Origin: Planctomycetales bacterium
GTDB lineage: Bacteria > 4484-113
Length of the DNA: 64,000 bases
Direction: 5' to 3'
Assembly: GCA_030606285.1 (NCBI GenBank)
Contig: JAUWGS010000001.1
Location: forward strand, 112,696 to 176,695
Position 1 is the stretch's first letter. Each line of letters starts with the position of its first letter. Positions 61,632 through 64,000 of the stretch are shown piece after piece. A program made the translations under genes and the position numbers. Under the pieces are notes generated by a model, which worked only from the letters and a program-made list of their open reading frames with translations, had not been told where the DNA came from and did not search any database.

Positions 61632-62669
61632 ATGTTCAGCAAAAGAGGCAAGACGCTCATTGCCCTCGTCAGCGTCATCCTGGGAATACTAGGGCAGCCT
61701 GCGCTGGCCAGCCAAGAGACCGACATTGTAAGGCGTTTTACGGCTGGCTTTGTGAAAGGTGATGCAAGCGATGTTCTAGCCACTATTCATCCTGACTTCG
61801 AGGCTGGTGGGATGGACAGGAACGCTTTCTTTGATTGGGTTGTCAGGTGGTTTGAGTGGTGTGATGACTATCACTTCGAGGCGGCGGAGCTATGCGAAAC
61901 CAGGGCTGAGACCGGCACTCTAGTGTCAGGGGATTTCCAGCGCAACTGGCTACTGGGGATGGAAGCCAGCGATACAAGCATCGAAGGCGCAGAGGAAAGG
62001 GAAATCCTCGGTTCACTGGAAGAAGAGGGCGGTGCAGTGCAGTCCATTGACCGGACTGAGAACATCACGTTCACTATTGTAGATGGGCTCGTTGCTGGCA
62101 TTGAAGGGATGACGCTCTCGGACCCTAAGGGCTCTGTAATGGGTATGCGCGATCCTCGCGTGCGGAAGCTGGGTGAATTCTTCTCTGGTCTCGACGACCT
62201 GCCGGTAATCGGAGGCCTTTTCTCCAGCTCAGAGACTGCTTTCAGCGGCGCGATCAAGTCGCTTGTGATGATAGCAATGCTGATTGCTGCCGTATTTGGT
62301 GGCTGGGTTTGGCTGGGGACTATGGTGACTAATCTGCGATTGTCGGGTGTAATGGCGAAACACAGCTTCCCCGAGGGTACATCGTATCAGCATCAGCATA
62401 CCGCGTATACGGAACATCGTGAGCAGCTTCAGTCGGGGCAGAAGGAGTGTCGGCGTCACGATTTCTACTTGCGTCAACTGATTGACGAGGGCCGCTTCGA
62501 AGATGCGCGCGACTATGCGCGCGGGATGATTGCGTATTGCGTCAAAGCGCGAGATGCTAAAGGTAGCAGTACCTATGGTGCCTACTTGAAGCGTGTGGAT
62601 GAGCTGGAGCACGCTAGAGAGTATGCGCAAGAGCATCGCGTGGACAATCCTGAACCCGAGATCAAGTGA
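61632..62669 (+). CDS. Hypothetical membrane protein with exported NTF2-like region
   Basis: 345 residues. Signal peptide (LIALVSVILGILGQPALAS), then a domain with FTAGFVKGDASDVLATIHPDFEAG and FFDWVVRWFEW that has the look of an NTF2/SnoaL-like cone (about 25-150), a transmembrane helix (about 205-230: SLVMIAMLIAAVFGGWVWLG) and a charged, probably cytoplasmic helical tail. No catalytic motif. Divergent from the kor-hdr operon; any link is unproven. Confidence 0.6.
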   Translation: MFSKRGKTLIALVSVILGILGQPALASQETDIVRRFTAGFVKGDASDVLATIHPDFEAGGMDRNAFFDWVVRWFEWCDDYHFEAAELCETRAETGTLVSGDFQRNWLLGMEASDTSIEGAEEREILGSLEEEGGAVQSIDRTENITFTIVDGLVAGIEGMTLSDPKGSVMGMRDPRVRKLGEFFSGLDDLPVIGGLFSSSETAFSGAIKSLVMIAMLIAAVFGGWVWLGTMVTNLRLSGVMAKHSFPEGTSYQHQHTAYTEHREQLQSGQKECRRHDFYLRQLIDEGRFEDARDYARGMIAYCVKARDAKGSSTYGAYLKRVDELEHAREYAQEHRVDNPEPEIK

Positions 62670-62746
62670 CCTAATGTGCAGAAAGTCCTTATGAGCATTA
62701 GGTCGCGCGGTGTCTTCGCTCCCTGTTAGGAACCAGCGAGCCGTGA

Positions 62747-62752
62747 TAGAAT
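62747..62752 (+). promoter_or_regulatory. -10 box of the pyrK-like gene, leaderless
   Basis: TAGAAT 8 bases before GTG 62761; no ribosome-binding site. Confidence 0.45.
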
Positions 62753-62760
62753 CTGCCGCG

Positions 62761-63558
62761 GTGAAAGCACTCTCAGAGTTGACTGTTACCGTGAACCGGT
62801 CGCTGGGTGGCGGACTCCGCTTGCTGACGCTCAAGGTCCCGTCTGAAGATGCGTCCGTGCTCGAACACGTACACGCGGGCAGATTCGTGATGCTGCGCTG
62901 TGACGAGGCTGAGCCTTTCAAGTTCCGCCGTCCGTTTTCCTTTGCCTCAGTGAATGCTCAAGCTGGCACCTTCGACATCTACTACAAGGTCGTGGGAGAC
63001 CAGACTCGCAAGCTCGCGGACATCGCTCCTGGTACGCACTTGAGCGGGGTACTACCGCTTGGCAGTGGTTTCACGATTCCACCTCCGGATACGCCAGCTA
63101 TACTGATAGGTGGCGGCGTAGGTGTCGCGCCCCTGTTACTGCTGGCCACGGAACTTGTTGCCGCAGGACGGCCGCGTCCCCGCCTCTTGTTCGGTGGAAG
63201 GACCTCGACCGACCTCACCCTGGAGTACGTGTCAGGATTTCCGGTAGAAGTCCATCCAGCCACCGACGACGGCAGCCATGGATTTCACGGGAATGTAGTC
63301 GAATTGGCGGCGTTAGAAGGTGTGGCTAAAGATGTCTATGTATACGCCTGCGGCCCGGTGCCCATGCTGAAGTCACTGGTTGAGATGCTGCCGCAGGCGG
63401 TTTCCATAGAGGCCAGCCTGGAGGAGGTTATGGCCTGTGGAATCGGTGCATGCTACGGTTGCGCCGTGCGCACAGATGGCCTTGGAGCTGAGTCAATGAG
63501 GCTCGTCTGCCGCGACGGACCGGTCTTTGACTTGCGGCAGATCCGGCTTGAGGAATGA
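62761..63558 (+). CDS. PyrK-like FAD/[2Fe-2S] electron-transfer subunit
   Basis: 265 residues. Ferredoxin-reductase fold: FAD site FRRPFSFASVN, pyridine-nucleotide site LIGGGVGVAPLLLLATEL, YACGPVPML, and a C-terminal [2Fe-2S] motif CGIGACYGC plus a later Cys. This is the layout of PyrK, which links dihydroorotate dehydrogenase PyrD to NAD, and of related NfnA/SudB-type subunits. pyrD is not visible. GTG 62761 is chosen from the -10 box 8 bases upstream. Overlaps tsaE by ATGA. Confidence 0.88.
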   Translation: MKALSELTVTVNRSLGGGLRLLTLKVPSEDASVLEHVHAGRFVMLRCDEAEPFKFRRPFSFASVNAQAGTFDIYYKVVGDQTRKLADIAPGTHLSGVLPLGSGFTIPPPDTPAILIGGGVGVAPLLLLATELVAAGRPRPRLLFGGRTSTDLTLEYVSGFPVEVHPATDDGSHGFHGNVVELAALEGVAKDVYVYACGPVPMLKSLVEMLPQAVSIEASLEEVMACGIGACYGCAVRTDGLGAESMRLVCRDGPVFDLRQIRLEE

Positions 63559-64000
63559 CCATGTGCTCGCGAGACGTTGTACTCACAACCAGGTCTGCGG
63601 ATGAGACCCGATCTGTGGCGGCGCGGCTGGCTGCTCAACTCCCGGCGTCCCTGGTGGCTGTACTGCTGGTTGGGCCGCTTGGCTCTGGCAAGACGACGTT
63701 CGTTCAGGGACTAGCGGTGGGATTGGGCATAGATGGTGTTGTCACCAGTCCCTCATTCCTGCTGATGAAAGACTACTCTGAGGGATCCAGGCCGATGCGC
63801 CACGTTGACCTGTTTCGCCTCTCCTGCCCGGATGAGACGGCGCCTTTGGGCCTGGTCGAGGATCTGCCCGATGACGCAGTGGTGGTCGTAGAATGGGCGG
63901 ATCGCTTCAGTCTGCCAATCTCGGCGCCCATTGTGACTGTCCGCTTCGAGCAGGGGGCTGCTGAGTGCGAACGCAGACTTATCTTCTCGACTGAGTCTGG
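63555..64000 (+). CDS. tsaE: tRNA threonylcarbamoyladenosine biosynthesis ATPase TsaE, cut by window end
   Basis: About 148 residues visible; the gene runs off the right edge. Walker A GPLGSGKTTFVQGLA, SPSFLLMKDYSEG, HVDLFRLS, GLVEDLPDDAVVVVEWADR match TsaE, which with TsaB and TsaD makes the t6A base of tRNAs reading ANN codons. ATG 63555 overlaps the preceding stop; ATG 63561 is an alternative. Confidence 0.92.
   Translation, partial: MTMCSRDVVLTTRSADETRSVAARLAAQLPASLVAVLLVGPLGSGKTTFVQGLAVGLGIDGVVTSPSFLLMKDYSEGSRPMRHVDLFRLSCPDETAPLGLVEDLPDDAVVVVEWADRFSLPISAPIVTVRFEQGAAECERRLIFSTES

Noticed and set aside
1..64000. tRNA, rRNA, tmRNA, CRISPR arrays, transposases and integrases
   Set aside because: Looked for in the gene gaps by eye; no cloverleaf, repeat-spacer array or recombinase motif was found. 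A covariance-model scan would be needed to exclude a divergent tRNA.

Overview
The window looks like a stretch of chromosome from an anaerobic, diderm, amino-acid-using bacterium, probably from a poorly sampled lineage. The outer membrane is inferred from lpxC, an LptF/LptG permease and several lipoproteins. Anaerobic metabolism is inferred from ferredoxin-linked 2-oxoacid oxidation, heterodisulfide-reductase (Hdr)-like flavoproteins and two in-frame UGA codons that read as selenocysteine. I could not place the phylum. I found no rRNA, tRNA, CRISPR array, insertion sequence or integrase.

Layout. 1-2154: 3' part of a zinc-hook-like AAA ATPase, then a 464-base non-coding stretch with three palindromes. 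2.6-8.9 kb: a secreted protein, a PAS-GGDEF cyclase with an internally duplicated active-site hairpin, an AIR-synthase/HypE-like gene under a TPP riboswitch, an LptF/G permease, mutM and a type-2 asparaginase. 8.9-14.6 kb: gpmI, a small membrane protein, and an hbd-dxr-tldD run. 14.8-21.6 kb: amino-acid catabolism (P5C dehydrogenase, SDR, ALDH7-type dehydrogenase, hutI, formimidoyl-THF cyclodeaminase), interrupted by a hicBA pair with a frameshifted hicA and an echo of the ALDH7 3' end. 21.7-25.4 kb (minus strand): enoyl-CoA hydratase, holA, a cyclophilin lipoprotein and thiL. 25.6-35.7 kb: envelope genes (DUF2993-like, a repeat lipoprotein, DoxX, lpxC, a cohesin/dockerin-like lipoprotein, an FHA protein), hpf and lipB. 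35.8-43 kb: NAD-type isocitrate dehydrogenase, a ferredoxin, rph, murI-smpB, glnA, a tandem pair of related membrane-anchored proteins, and nadK. 43-48.5 kb: recN, a GGDEF protein, a double HD-GYP protein and a coupled unknown. 48.5-49.4 kb: a RecB-like nuclease. 61.6-64 kb: an unknown membrane protein, a pyrK-like gene and tsaE (cut by the window end).

The centrepiece is a 12-kb minus-strand operon, 61423 to 49480: korD-korA-korB-hdrA/hdrA fusion-mvhD-hdrD-like-hdrA/mvhD fusion-zinc ribbon-hdrC-hdrB-korC. 2-oxoglutarate:ferredoxin oxidoreductase genes enclose two complete Hdr-type electron-transfer modules. Both HdrA proteins appear at first as two ORFs split by UGA. In each the protein family continues in frame through the UGA, and each UGA is followed at the same distance by a 6-bp hairpin with a GGUC loop. 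One base pair of that hairpin covaries between the two genes, which fits bacterial SECIS elements. The inferred role is to couple oxidative decarboxylation of 2-oxoglutarate (supplied by amino-acid breakdown and isocitrate dehydrogenase) to flavin-based redistribution of electrons. The terminal acceptor is unknown.

A second window-wide trait is that about ten genes have a sigma70-type -10 box only 6-10 bases before the start codon and no ribosome-binding site, which suggests frequent leaderless mRNAs. That rule was used to choose several starts (gpmI, lipB, nadK, pyrK-like, the nuclease).
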